Origin: Vibrio rhodolitus
Lineage (GTDB): Bacteria; Pseudomonadota; Gammaproteobacteria; Enterobacterales; Vibrionaceae
Reading direction: 5' to 3'
Assembly (NCBI RefSeq): GCF_003350325.1
Contig: NZ_QLYZ01000011.1
Coordinates: 62,001 to 126,000 of the forward strand
DNA: 64,000 nucleotides
Part shown: in pieces, positions 20,299 to 28,802 of the stretch
Layout: each line of letters begins with the position of its first letter
Position numbering within the stretch: the first letter of the stretch is position 1
Notes under the pieces: model-generated
Seen by the model: only the letters and a program-made list of their open reading frames with translations
Told to the model about the DNA's origin: nothing
Databases searched by the model: none
Made by a program: the position numbers and the translations under genes

Positions 20299-21276
20299 AT
20301 GATTAACGCAACTAAAGCAAAAGTATTCGGCGCGCCAACCCCAATGGCAGGTTTAGCGCTTGGTATTGCTAGCCTTGGCTGGTGCTGGGAAAACGGTGCG
20401 GCACTCAATGGTTATGGACAAATGACAGGGGCAGTGATCGCCTCAGTGCTACTGGTTATCTTGAGCGTAAAATTCCTTTTTCATCGCCACCTATTGGCGC
20501 AAGACCTTGCTCACCCTGTAGTTGGTAGCGTCGTCCCTACTTTTGCGATGGCAACCATGGTGGTTTCCAATGCGCTTGGTAAATGGTCTCCTGCTGCTGG
20601 TGATACGCTATGGTTGATTGCCGTAGCATTACACATTAGCTTCCTCGCAAGCTTTGTTTATCACCGCGCAAAAAGTTTTGAATTGTCACATATGGTGCCA
20701 AGCTGGTTCGTACCACCAGTGGGCATTGTGGTTGCGGATGTCTCGTTTTCAGGTAACCCACACTTAGCGTGGATAGCTCAAGCAACACTGATCTTCGGTC
20801 TAGTAGCTTATGGAGTGATGCTTCCAGCGATGATCTACCGTTTGATTTTTGCCGGTGAGATCCCTGATGCAGCTAAACCAACATTAGCAATTATGGCGGC
20901 GCCAGCAAGTCTCTCGTTAGCCGGTTACTTCAGCGTAACAGCCGATCCATCACCAGTGATTGTTGGTGTGCTATTTGGTATCGCAGTATTGATGACAGTG
21001 GTGATTTACTTAGCGTTTATTAAATTGCTTCGCTTACCATTTAGTGCAGGTTATGCCGCGTTTACCTTCCCTATGGTAATTGGTTCAACTGCACTCTTTA
21101 AACTCAGTGCGTGGATGGTTCACCTAAACGTTGCTGACCATTACATTGCACAAGTACACGCTCTGGCGGTGGGTGAGCTTTGGATTGCAACCTTAGTGGT
21201 GGGTTATGTCGCAGCGCGTTATTTCCACTTCTATCAACCACATCGGGTGATTGTGCGCAGTGAGTCTGCAGCGTAA
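20299..21276 (+). CDS. TDT family (TehA/SSU1-like) membrane transporter
   Basis: 325-residue polytopic protein, about ten hydrophobic helices, of the tellurite-resistance/dicarboxylate transporter (TDT) family. Signature-like features are the opening TPMAGLALGIASLGWCWEN, LVSSVVPTFAMATM-like helix two (actual GSVVPTFAMATMVVSNAL) and the SWFVPPVGIVVADVS loop. Family members carry tellurite-linked anions, malate or sulfite. Pairing with a divergent YeiE-like regulator makes sulfite or a related anion the most attractive guess, but this is inference. An intrinsic terminator follows directly, so it is monocistronic. Confidence 0.82.
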   Translation: MINATKAKVFGAPTPMAGLALGIASLGWCWENGAALNGYGQMTGAVIASVLLVILSVKFLFHRHLLAQDLAHPVVGSVVPTFAMATMVVSNALGKWSPAAGDTLWLIAVALHISFLASFVYHRAKSFELSHMVPSWFVPPVGIVVADVSFSGNPHLAWIAQATLIFGLVAYGVMLPAMIYRLIFAGEIPDAAKPTLAIMAAPASLSLAGYFSVTADPSPVIVGVLFGIAVLMTVVIYLAFIKLLRLPFSAGYAAFTFPMVIGSTALFKLSAWMVHLNVADHYIAQVHALAVGELWIATLVVGYVAARYFHFYQPHRVIVRSESAA

Positions 21277-21286
21277 CTAAGACGCT

Positions 21287-21320
21287 AAAAAGTCAGATCT
21301 AGTCTAGGTCTGACTTTTTG
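21287..21320 (+). terminator. Terminator after the TDT transporter
   Basis: 11-base perfect stem AAAAAGTCAGA / TCTGACTTTTT (21287-21297 / 21309-21319) ending in five T. Confidence 0.9.
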
Positions 21321-21425
21321 TATAAAGAAGCTGCAACCTAGCGCAAACTCTCGTTTTTCCCTCAGTAAACCTTCCTTAGCTATGCTAATCTCAGCTCCAT
21401 TGAGTCAACCATTTGAGCGCGCATT

Positions 21426-24400
21426 TTGTTTACTGTTTATCACTCCAACCAAGTTGATGTTTTAAAGTCGCTACTTGTTGAGCTGGTCAGAATTGATCCG
21501 CTGGAAAACCCTTTCGATAAAGAACAAATTCTGGTGCAAAGTCCCGGCATGTCTCAGTGGTTGAAGATGGCTTTGGCAAAGGAATTTGGCGTTGCCGCCA
21601 ATATTGAGTTTCCGCTGCCAGCGACCTTTATTTGGAACATGTTTACCGAGGTTCTACCCGACGTACCTAAGCGCAGTGCATTTAACAAAGAGTCGATGAG
21701 CTGGAAGCTAATGCACATTCTGCCAACCATGCTCGACCTGCCTGAATTCGCACCGTTGCAGCGTTATCTGTTAGATGATCAAGACAGTTCTAAGCTGTAT
21801 CAATTGGCGGAAAAAATTGCCGATATTTTTGATGGCTACCTAGTATATCGCCCAGAATGGATTGCGAGTTGGGAGTCTGGTCAAGTGGTAGCTGAAATTG
21901 GCGAAGAACACCCATGGCAGCCGATTTTATGGCAAGCGCTTTACGATCATACTGTGGCGCTGGAGCAGTCACCTTATCACCGTGCCAATCTTTATGAGCA
22001 TTTCATCGATAGCCTAGAGAGTTACCAAGGTTCACTGGAAGGGCTGCCAAAACGTTTATTTGTGTTTGGTATTTCTTCTTTGCCGCCACGCTATATGGAT
22101 GCGCTTAAAGCCCTTGGTGAACATATTGATGTCCACCTGATGTTTACCAACCCATGTCGCTACTACTGGGGCGAAGTGCGAGACCGTAAATTCCTCGCCA
22201 AACTGGCAGCCAAGCAGCGCAAACACTTGGTATGGCGTGATGAGCAATCGCACCATGAAGGGGAAAGCGAGCAGCTAAAAGGCTCGATTGAAGATAATCT
22301 TGCCGCTGCTGGCGATGAGCTGCACACCGATGTGGTGGGCAACAGTTTACTCGCATCAATGGGTAAATTAGGACGCGATAATATGTACTTATTGTCGCAA
22401 CTCGAGTCCCATGAGATTGAAGCCTTTGTTGAGATTGAACGTGATTCACTACTGCATCAATTGCAAGCTGATATCTTAAATCTTGAAGAGCATCAAGATG
22501 ATCATCAGCTGATCACCAGTCATCACAAACAAGCGGTGACGCTTAGCGATCACTCGCTGACGTTACACGCCTGCCACAGCCCAATGCGTGAAGTCGAAGT
22601 GCTGCACGATCAGCTCTTGGCAATGTTTGATGCCGATCCAAGTCTGAAACCGCGCGATATTATTGTCATGGTGGCAGACATCAATGCGTATAGTCCAGCT
22701 ATCCAAGCGGTATTTGGTAATGCGCCGGGTGAGCGTTATATCCCTTACTCAATTTCCGACCGTACTGCTGACCAAGAGAGCCCAATTCTTGCGGCGTTTA
22801 TGCAGTTGGTGAATTTGCCCAATACTCGCTGCCTAGCTTCAGAGCTATTAGAGCTGCTGGAAACTCCGACCATTTTAAGCCGTTTTGGACTCAGTGAAGA
22901 TGAGTTCTTGCAAGCGAAGTTATGGGTAGAAGAGTCCGGTATTCGTTGGGGTTTAAACCCAGCCACTGGCGGTGAATTTGATTTGCCTGCCACTGCGCAA
23001 AACACCTGGCAGTTTGGTATCGAACGCATGTTACTCGGTTATGCAATGCCAGAATCGGCGGGTTTGTTTGACGATGGTGAGCAAACGCTAGCCCCTTACA
23101 ATGAAGTGCAGGGGATGGGTGCTGAACTTGCCGGTAAGTTGGCGCACTTTATCGAAACCGTTAGTCATTACCGTCATGCGCTAGCGCAAACTCAAGGCAT
23201 TGATAGCTGGCGACAGCTGTTAACCAGTATGCTTGATGACTTTTTCAGTGTTGAACTGGAAGGGGAAGTGGCGCTTAAGTCAATTCGCGATACCTTAGCT
23301 GCACTCAAAGAGCAGTTAGATGACGCTGCGTTCAATCAACCGCTGGCACCAAGCATTATGGCGCAGTACCTCAACAATAAACTCTCTGGTACGCGCGTGA
23401 GCCAGCGTTTCCTCGCTGGACAAGTCAACTTTTGTACCTTGATGCCGATGCGTTCGATCCCGTTTAAGACGGTTTGTCTGCTTGGCATGAATGATGGTGT
23501 CTACCCGCGTTCGATGCCACCAGAAGGATTTGATCTTATGAATGGTCGCACGCGTGCTGGTGACCGTTCCCGTCGCGATGATGACCGCTACCTATTTTTA
23601 GAAGCGACTCTCTCAGCGCAGCAAACCTTGTATATCAGCTATGTAGGGCGTTCGATTCAAGACAACACCGAGCGTGTACCATCGGTATTGGTGTCGGAAT
23701 TAATGGAGTACTGCCATCAAAACTATTGTCTGGTTGGCGATGAAGAGCAGAGTGTGGATGACTCGGGTGATCAGCTTCTCGCGCATCTGCATCAACACCA
23801 CACTATGGTGCCATTTAGTCCGACCGCGTTTAGTCATGATCAAGCCAGCTTAACTTATGCCAGCTACGCTAAAGAGTGGCTACCTGCGGCCAATCGTCTT
23901 GGTCAGCGCAGCGGTGAGTTTAACCGCGAGCTCAGTGATTATCTGTTGGATGTCACCTATCCACTTGAGTTGGATATGGTCGAGTTACAACGTTTTTGGC
24001 GCTTGCCAGTGCAGTACTTCTTTAATCGCCGCTTAAAAGTGGTTTTTGAGCCGCCACTGCCGATCTTACCTGACGATGAACCGTTTGTGTTAAATGGTCT
24101 AGAGAGCTATCAGATGCGTGATGGTTTGTTGCATCAGTTATTGGCTCAGCAAAGTGCCAATGACCAAGTGGTGCAGCAATTTGTTGCCGAGCAAAGAGCG
24201 CAGGGCAAACTGCCGGTGGCGGCATTTGGTGAGATTGAATTTGAGACCAACCGCGTGCAAGCAGAGCAGATGCTTGAAGCGCTGAGTTTTGTCTCAAATG
24301 CACCCAGTGACGATATTGAGATTAATCTCAGTCTCAATGTGCTCGGTGAGGACAAACTGGTCAATTTGCAAGGTTGGCTGACGCAAAACTACCAAGCAGG

Positions 24401-24896
24401 TTTGGTGCGTTACCGTAGCAGTAAGATTCGTCCGCAAGATTACCTCGCTGCTTGGATTGATCACTTGGCGATGTCGGCAATGGGCGTGGCTAAGCGCACC
24501 CACATGCTGGGTTACGATCGCAAAGAAGGCGTGGTGCACTTAGTTTATCCTGCGCTTGATGATGCCCAACAGGCAAAAAGCATGCTTTCTGAGTTGGTGC
24601 GACTTTTCTATCAAGGCATGACTAAGCCTTTGGCTTATTTCCCGAAAACCTCATTGGCTGCGATAGAAGCGGGCTTTAGTCGTGGTGGCGAATGGGCGGA
24701 TGATGAAGAAAAGTCACTGAAGAAAATGGCCGATGCGTTTAACGATAGTTTCATCGCGCCAGGCGAAGGCAAAGATACTTATATTGCGCGCATTTGGCCG
24801 CAATGGAATGAGCAGTTAGCACAAGAGGTGCGCACGTTGGCTGCGCTTGTGATGCAAGCACCGAGATTACAGATGCGAGATGCACACGATGTATAA
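21426..24896 (+). CDS. recC: Exodeoxyribonuclease V gamma subunit RecC
   Basis: 1156-residue RecC, close to E. coli (1122). It is the inactivated-helicase subunit that splits the duplex and recognises Chi. The N-terminus FTVYHSNQVDVLKSLL, ILVQSPGMSQWLKMALAKEF, NIEFPLPATFIWNMF and NKESMSWKLM follow E. coli RecC almost in step. A later FCTLMPMRSIPFKTVCLLG block marks the former helicase region. The start codon is TTG at 21426, chosen because the family N-terminus begins there and no ATG/GTG fits. No ptrA lies between recC and recB, unlike E. coli. Confidence 0.96.
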   Translation: MFTVYHSNQVDVLKSLLVELVRIDPLENPFDKEQILVQSPGMSQWLKMALAKEFGVAANIEFPLPATFIWNMFTEVLPDVPKRSAFNKESMSWKLMHILPTMLDLPEFAPLQRYLLDDQDSSKLYQLAEKIADIFDGYLVYRPEWIASWESGQVVAEIGEEHPWQPILWQALYDHTVALEQSPYHRANLYEHFIDSLESYQGSLEGLPKRLFVFGISSLPPRYMDALKALGEHIDVHLMFTNPCRYYWGEVRDRKFLAKLAAKQRKHLVWRDEQSHHEGESEQLKGSIEDNLAAAGDELHTDVVGNSLLASMGKLGRDNMYLLSQLESHEIEAFVEIERDSLLHQLQADILNLEEHQDDHQLITSHHKQAVTLSDHSLTLHACHSPMREVEVLHDQLLAMFDADPSLKPRDIIVMVADINAYSPAIQAVFGNAPGERYIPYSISDRTADQESPILAAFMQLVNLPNTRCLASELLELLETPTILSRFGLSEDEFLQAKLWVEESGIRWGLNPATGGEFDLPATAQNTWQFGIERMLLGYAMPESAGLFDDGEQTLAPYNEVQGMGAELAGKLAHFIETVSHYRHALAQTQGIDSWRQLLTSMLDDFFSVELEGEVALKSIRDTLAALKEQLDDAAFNQPLAPSIMAQYLNNKLSGTRVSQRFLAGQVNFCTLMPMRSIPFKTVCLLGMNDGVYPRSMPPEGFDLMNGRTRAGDRSRRDDDRYLFLEATLSAQQTLYISYVGRSIQDNTERVPSVLVSELMEYCHQNYCLVGDEEQSVDDSGDQLLAHLHQHHTMVPFSPTAFSHDQASLTYASYAKEWLPAANRLGQRSGEFNRELSDYLLDVTYPLELDMVELQRFWRLPVQYFFNRRLKVVFEPPLPILPDDEPFVLNGLESYQMRDGLLHQLLAQQSANDQVVQQFVAEQRAQGKLPVAAFGEIEFETNRVQAEQMLEALSFVSNAPSDDIEINLSLNVLGEDKLVNLQGWLTQNYQAGLVRYRSSKIRPQDYLAAWIDHLAMSAMGVAKRTHMLGYDRKEGVVHLVYPALDDAQQAKSMLSELVRLFYQGMTKPLAYFPKTSLAAIEAGFSRGGEWADDEEKSLKKMADAFNDSFIAPGEGKDTYIARIWPQWNEQLAQEVRTLAALVMQAPRLQMRDAHDV

Positions 24897-25187
24897 CGGG
24901 GAAAAGCAAAGGAATAAGTGGCCGCCAGAAAATCATTATTTTGTGTAGGGCGTTCGCTGTACGGCCACAGGTCAGAGGGACCATGATTCGGTTGGTTACA
25001 GTATCGCTTGCGATTACTGAACACGTGGCGCGGATAGTAAAGCCTTAGCAGAGGATCTTCTGTGAGTGCGATCCCATTAAATCGGAATGATGGCTGCAAC
25101 GTGCAGCTAAACCGCCAATATCACGATTAGATCACACCAAGTGGTGTGAATTAATTGCTTTAAAAGTTACATAAAGGTTTGATTGTT
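24897..25187. other. recC-recB intergenic region with inverted repeats
   Basis: Nearly 300 bases without a supported gene. It contains GTGGCCG/CGGCCAC (24918-24924 / 24962-24968) and an 18-base palindrome TCACACCAAGTGGTGTGA (25132-25149) ending 38 bases before the recB start. A minus-strand frame runs through the region into recC but looks like a shadow. In E. coli this position holds the protease gene ptrA. Confidence 0.5.
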
Positions 25188-28100
25188 ATGACATCTTCAT
25201 CAGTTGTCACACCATTGGAAACAATGACATTTCCACTACATGGTGCCAGATTAATCGAAGCGTCAGCAGGGACAGGTAAAACTTTTACCATTGCTGGCTT
25301 ATATTTACGTCTTTTACTTGGGCATGGTAGCCAAGAAACGCGCCACCAAGTTCCTTTGACGGTCGATCAAATTCTGGTGGTAACTTTTACTGAAGCGGCA
25401 ACCGCCGAGTTGCGCGATCGTATTCGGGCGCGAATTCATGATGCGCGCATTGCCTTTGCCCGCGGTGAAAGTAGCGATCCGGTGATCCAGCCTTTATTAA
25501 CTGAAATTAGCGATCATCAACAGGCGGCGGCGATTTTGCTACAAGCAGAACGTCAGATGGATGAAGCGGCGGTCTACACCATTCACGGTTTCTGTCAGCG
25601 TATGCTGACGCAAAACGCGTTTGAATCTGGTAGCCGTTTTGACAATGAATTTGTCACCGACGAAAGTCATCTTAAAGCGCAAATCGTGGCGGATTACTGG
25701 CGTCGCAACTTCTACCCATTGCCATTAAAACTGGCGGGTGAAGTGCGCTCAATTTGGGGCTCGCCAGCCGCATTGCTTGGTGATGTTTCCGGTTATTTAA
25801 CTGGCGCGCCACTGAAACTCTCGGTTGAGGCGATGCAAGGTGATTTGGCTGAGCTGCATCAAGCTAACCTTGAACAGATTGACCAACTTAAAGCGCAGTG
25901 GTGCAGTGAGCAAAAAGACTACCATGATCTGATTGCGAATTCGGACATCAATAAGCGCAGTTACAGTAAAAAATCACTGCCGACATGGCTTGCAGCTGTC
26001 GATCAATGGGCCAGTGTTGAAACCACCGGTTATGACTACCCAGAACAGTTAGAAAAATTTGCTCAGAATGTACTTCTAGAGAAAACGCCTAAAGGCAGTG
26101 CACCACAGCATCCGGTGTTTGAATCGATAGAAGCGTTTCTCGCCGAGCCGATTAGTCTGAAAGCGCCACTGCTCGCCCATGCAATTGAACATTGCCGCAC
26201 TATGCTAGCCAAAGCCAAGCAGCAAAAGCAGTGGCTCTCTTTTGATGACCTACTGACCAACTTATCGGCGGCGCTTGATAACGATGATGATGGCTTATTG
26301 GCAGGGCGCATTCGCGAGCTCTATCCAGTGGCGATGATTGATGAATTCCAAGATACCGACCCACTGCAATACAGCATTTTTAGCCGCATTTATCTTCCGC
26401 ATCCTGAGTGTGGTTTGTTTATGATCGGCGATCCTAAACAGGCGATTTACGGTTTCCGTGGCGCTGACATTTTTACTTATATCAAGGCGCGTAATCAGGT
26501 TTCGTCTCACTTTACCCTCGGCACTAACTGGCGCTCGAGCGCCGATATGGTCGCGGCAGTTAACCAAGTGTTTGCTTTGCCCGATAGTGCCTTTATCTAT
26601 GATCAAGATATTCCCTTTATCCCTGTCGCCGCCAGCCCAAATGCCGATAAGCGTCAGTGGCAACTGGGCGGTCAGGTTCAACCTGCCTTGACCTATTGGT
26701 TGCAAGAGGCGGAAGACAAACCGCTCGCCAAAGGCGAATACCTTGATGCGATGGCACAAGCGACCGCTGATCAGATCCAGACCATATTAACCGCTTCCCA
26801 GCAAGGGCAAGCGAGTTTTCACACAGGTAAAGCTGAACACGCGATTCAAGCGGGCGATATTGCGGTGTTGGTGCGCACCGGTAGTGAAGGACGAATGATC
26901 AAAAAAGCGCTGGCGAAACAGGGTATTGCCAGTGTTTATCTCTCTAACCGTGATAGCGTATTTAGTGCCACGATTGCTCAAGATGTGCAGCGTTTGCTGC
27001 AAGCGGTGTTAACCCCAGAAAATGACCGCGCCCTGCGTGCCAGTTTGGCTTCGGAATTGTTTGCACTGGATGCTGGCAGTCTTGATGCGCTCAATAACGA
27101 CGAAAGCGTGTGGGAAAACGCGGTTAATGAGTTTAAAGAGTATCGCAAACTGTGGCTGCAACGCGGCGTACTGCCTATGCTGCGTGCGGTGATGAGCAAA
27201 CGTCATGTTGCTGAACGTTTGTTAGAAGAAGAGAGTGGTGAACGCCACTTAACCGATTTGATGCACCTTGGTGAGCTATTGCAGCAAGCGAGCGGCGAAC
27301 TCGATAGCGACCATGGTTTGCTGCGTTGGTTGGCGCAAGCGATCAGCGATGCGCAAAATGGTCTTGGCGGCAGTGAGGATCAAATTCAGCGTTTGGAATC
27401 AGAGCGCAATTTGGTGCAGATCGTCACCATCCATAAATCGAAAGGTCTGGAATATGACTTGGTGTTTTTGCCATTTGTGCTGAGTTACCGTGAGGCAAGT
27501 GAAGCGAAATACTACGATGCGCAAACTGACTCGACCATTTTAGATATCACTAAAAATGAAGCGGCACTAGCACAGGCGGACAAAGAACGTCTAGCGGAAG
27601 ACTTACGTCTGATCTATGTAGCCTTAACCCGTGCGGTTTATGGCTGTTTCATTGGCGCGGCGCCACTGAGAAATGGTCGCTCAACCAAAGAGCCAACGGG
27701 CGTACATAATAGTGCCATGGGTTACTTGCTGCAAAACGGTCAAGCGGGTGGCATTAGCGATCTCACTCAAGCGATTGAACAACAAGCGAAAGCTTTAGCA
27801 TGTGTCACGCTAAGTGGCTTACCTGACAGTAATGACGTGCCATTTGTTGCCGAGCAGCAACAGCCAGCGACTTTGCATGCGCGTGAGTTGGCGCAAGAGA
27901 TTGATCGCAGCTGGCGTATTACCAGTTATTCAGGGCTGATTAAACAAGGTTCGCACCATTCAGCCGATGATGATTTACTTCGGCTTGATGTCGACTCCTC
28001 TCAAGAAGAGGATGAGCAAGAAATGCTAGAGCCTGAGCGTTCAATTTTTACTTTCCCACGTGGCGCGCGTCCGGGTACGTTTTTGCATAGCTTGTTTGAA

Positions 28101-28802
28101 GAGGTAGAGTTCACCGAACCTGCCAACACTGAAGCCAATCAACAAGCGATCATCGCTTTGATGGAAAGTGAGCAATTGGATCTTGAGTGGCTGCCAATTT
28201 TGCAGCAACTGGTGGATACCGTATTAGCCACGCCACTGGATGGTAAAGAGTTACGTTTAAATCAGAAATCACCCAGCCAACGTTTAGTTGAAATGGAGTT
28301 TCTGCTGCCGATTGAAGTATTGGCATCCGCGGAACTGAATCGCGTGATTCAACGCAACGATACCCTTTCGGCGAAAGCGGGCGATCTCGGTTTTCAAACC
28401 GTGCAGGGTATGTTGAAAGGTTTTATCGACTTAGTGTTTGAGCATCAAGGCAAATACTATGTACTCGACTGGAAGTCGAACCATCTTGGTGATGAGATCC
28501 ACGACTATCACGGTGATGCGCTGCGTCAAGCGATGGCGGACCACCGTTATGATCTGCAATATCAAATTTACGCGCTCGCCTTACATCGTTTTCTGCGTAG
28601 TCGCTTAGCCAATTATGATTATCAGCAACATTTTGGTGGGGTTTACTATTTATTCTTACGCGGCATGGATGGGGAAGGGGAACATGGTATCTTTTCCGCG
28701 AAACCAAGTTTGCAATTTTTAACCGAATTAGACCAACTGATTGATGGCGAGACCATTGAAGTACGTGGCAATTCCGCAGGACAAATGGCGCTAGATCTAT
28801 GA
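25188..28802 (+). CDS. recB: Exodeoxyribonuclease V beta subunit RecB
   Basis: 1204-residue RecB, the 3'-5' SF1 helicase plus nuclease of RecBCD. Walker A EASAGTGKTFTI has its Lys at residue 31. Further motifs are VVTFTEAATAELRDRI, the Walker B VAMIDEFQDTDPLQYSIF, GDPKQAIYGFRGADIFTY, VTIHKSKGLEYDLVFLPF and LAEDLRLIYVALTRAVYG. The C-terminal nuclease shows GTFLHSLFEEVEF and YYVLDWKSNHLGD, with the catalytic Asp and Lys in DWK (usually DYK). ATG 25188 is preferred because AAGG lies 10 bases before it, whereas a TTG at 25179 would touch that site. The last four bases overlap recD. Confidence 0.97.
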   Translation: MTSSSVVTPLETMTFPLHGARLIEASAGTGKTFTIAGLYLRLLLGHGSQETRHQVPLTVDQILVVTFTEAATAELRDRIRARIHDARIAFARGESSDPVIQPLLTEISDHQQAAAILLQAERQMDEAAVYTIHGFCQRMLTQNAFESGSRFDNEFVTDESHLKAQIVADYWRRNFYPLPLKLAGEVRSIWGSPAALLGDVSGYLTGAPLKLSVEAMQGDLAELHQANLEQIDQLKAQWCSEQKDYHDLIANSDINKRSYSKKSLPTWLAAVDQWASVETTGYDYPEQLEKFAQNVLLEKTPKGSAPQHPVFESIEAFLAEPISLKAPLLAHAIEHCRTMLAKAKQQKQWLSFDDLLTNLSAALDNDDDGLLAGRIRELYPVAMIDEFQDTDPLQYSIFSRIYLPHPECGLFMIGDPKQAIYGFRGADIFTYIKARNQVSSHFTLGTNWRSSADMVAAVNQVFALPDSAFIYDQDIPFIPVAASPNADKRQWQLGGQVQPALTYWLQEAEDKPLAKGEYLDAMAQATADQIQTILTASQQGQASFHTGKAEHAIQAGDIAVLVRTGSEGRMIKKALAKQGIASVYLSNRDSVFSATIAQDVQRLLQAVLTPENDRALRASLASELFALDAGSLDALNNDESVWENAVNEFKEYRKLWLQRGVLPMLRAVMSKRHVAERLLEEESGERHLTDLMHLGELLQQASGELDSDHGLLRWLAQAISDAQNGLGGSEDQIQRLESERNLVQIVTIHKSKGLEYDLVFLPFVLSYREASEAKYYDAQTDSTILDITKNEAALAQADKERLAEDLRLIYVALTRAVYGCFIGAAPLRNGRSTKEPTGVHNSAMGYLLQNGQAGGISDLTQAIEQQAKALACVTLSGLPDSNDVPFVAEQQQPATLHARELAQEIDRSWRITSYSGLIKQGSHHSADDDLLRLDVDSSQEEDEQEMLEPERSIFTFPRGARPGTFLHSLFEEVEFTEPANTEANQQAIIALMESEQLDLEWLPILQQLVDTVLATPLDGKELRLNQKSPSQRLVEMEFLLPIEVLASAELNRVIQRNDTLSAKAGDLGFQTVQGMLKGFIDLVFEHQGKYYVLDWKSNHLGDEIHDYHGDALRQAMADHRYDLQYQIYALALHRFLRSRLANYDYQQHFGGVYYLFLRGMDGEGEHGIFSAKPSLQFLTELDQLIDGETIEVRGNSAGQMALDL

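Noticed and set aside
24779..25099. 106-codon minus-strand ORF overlapping the end of recC and the recC-recB gap
   Set aside because: Half of it is antisense to recC. The remainder lacks a ribosome-binding site and known family.
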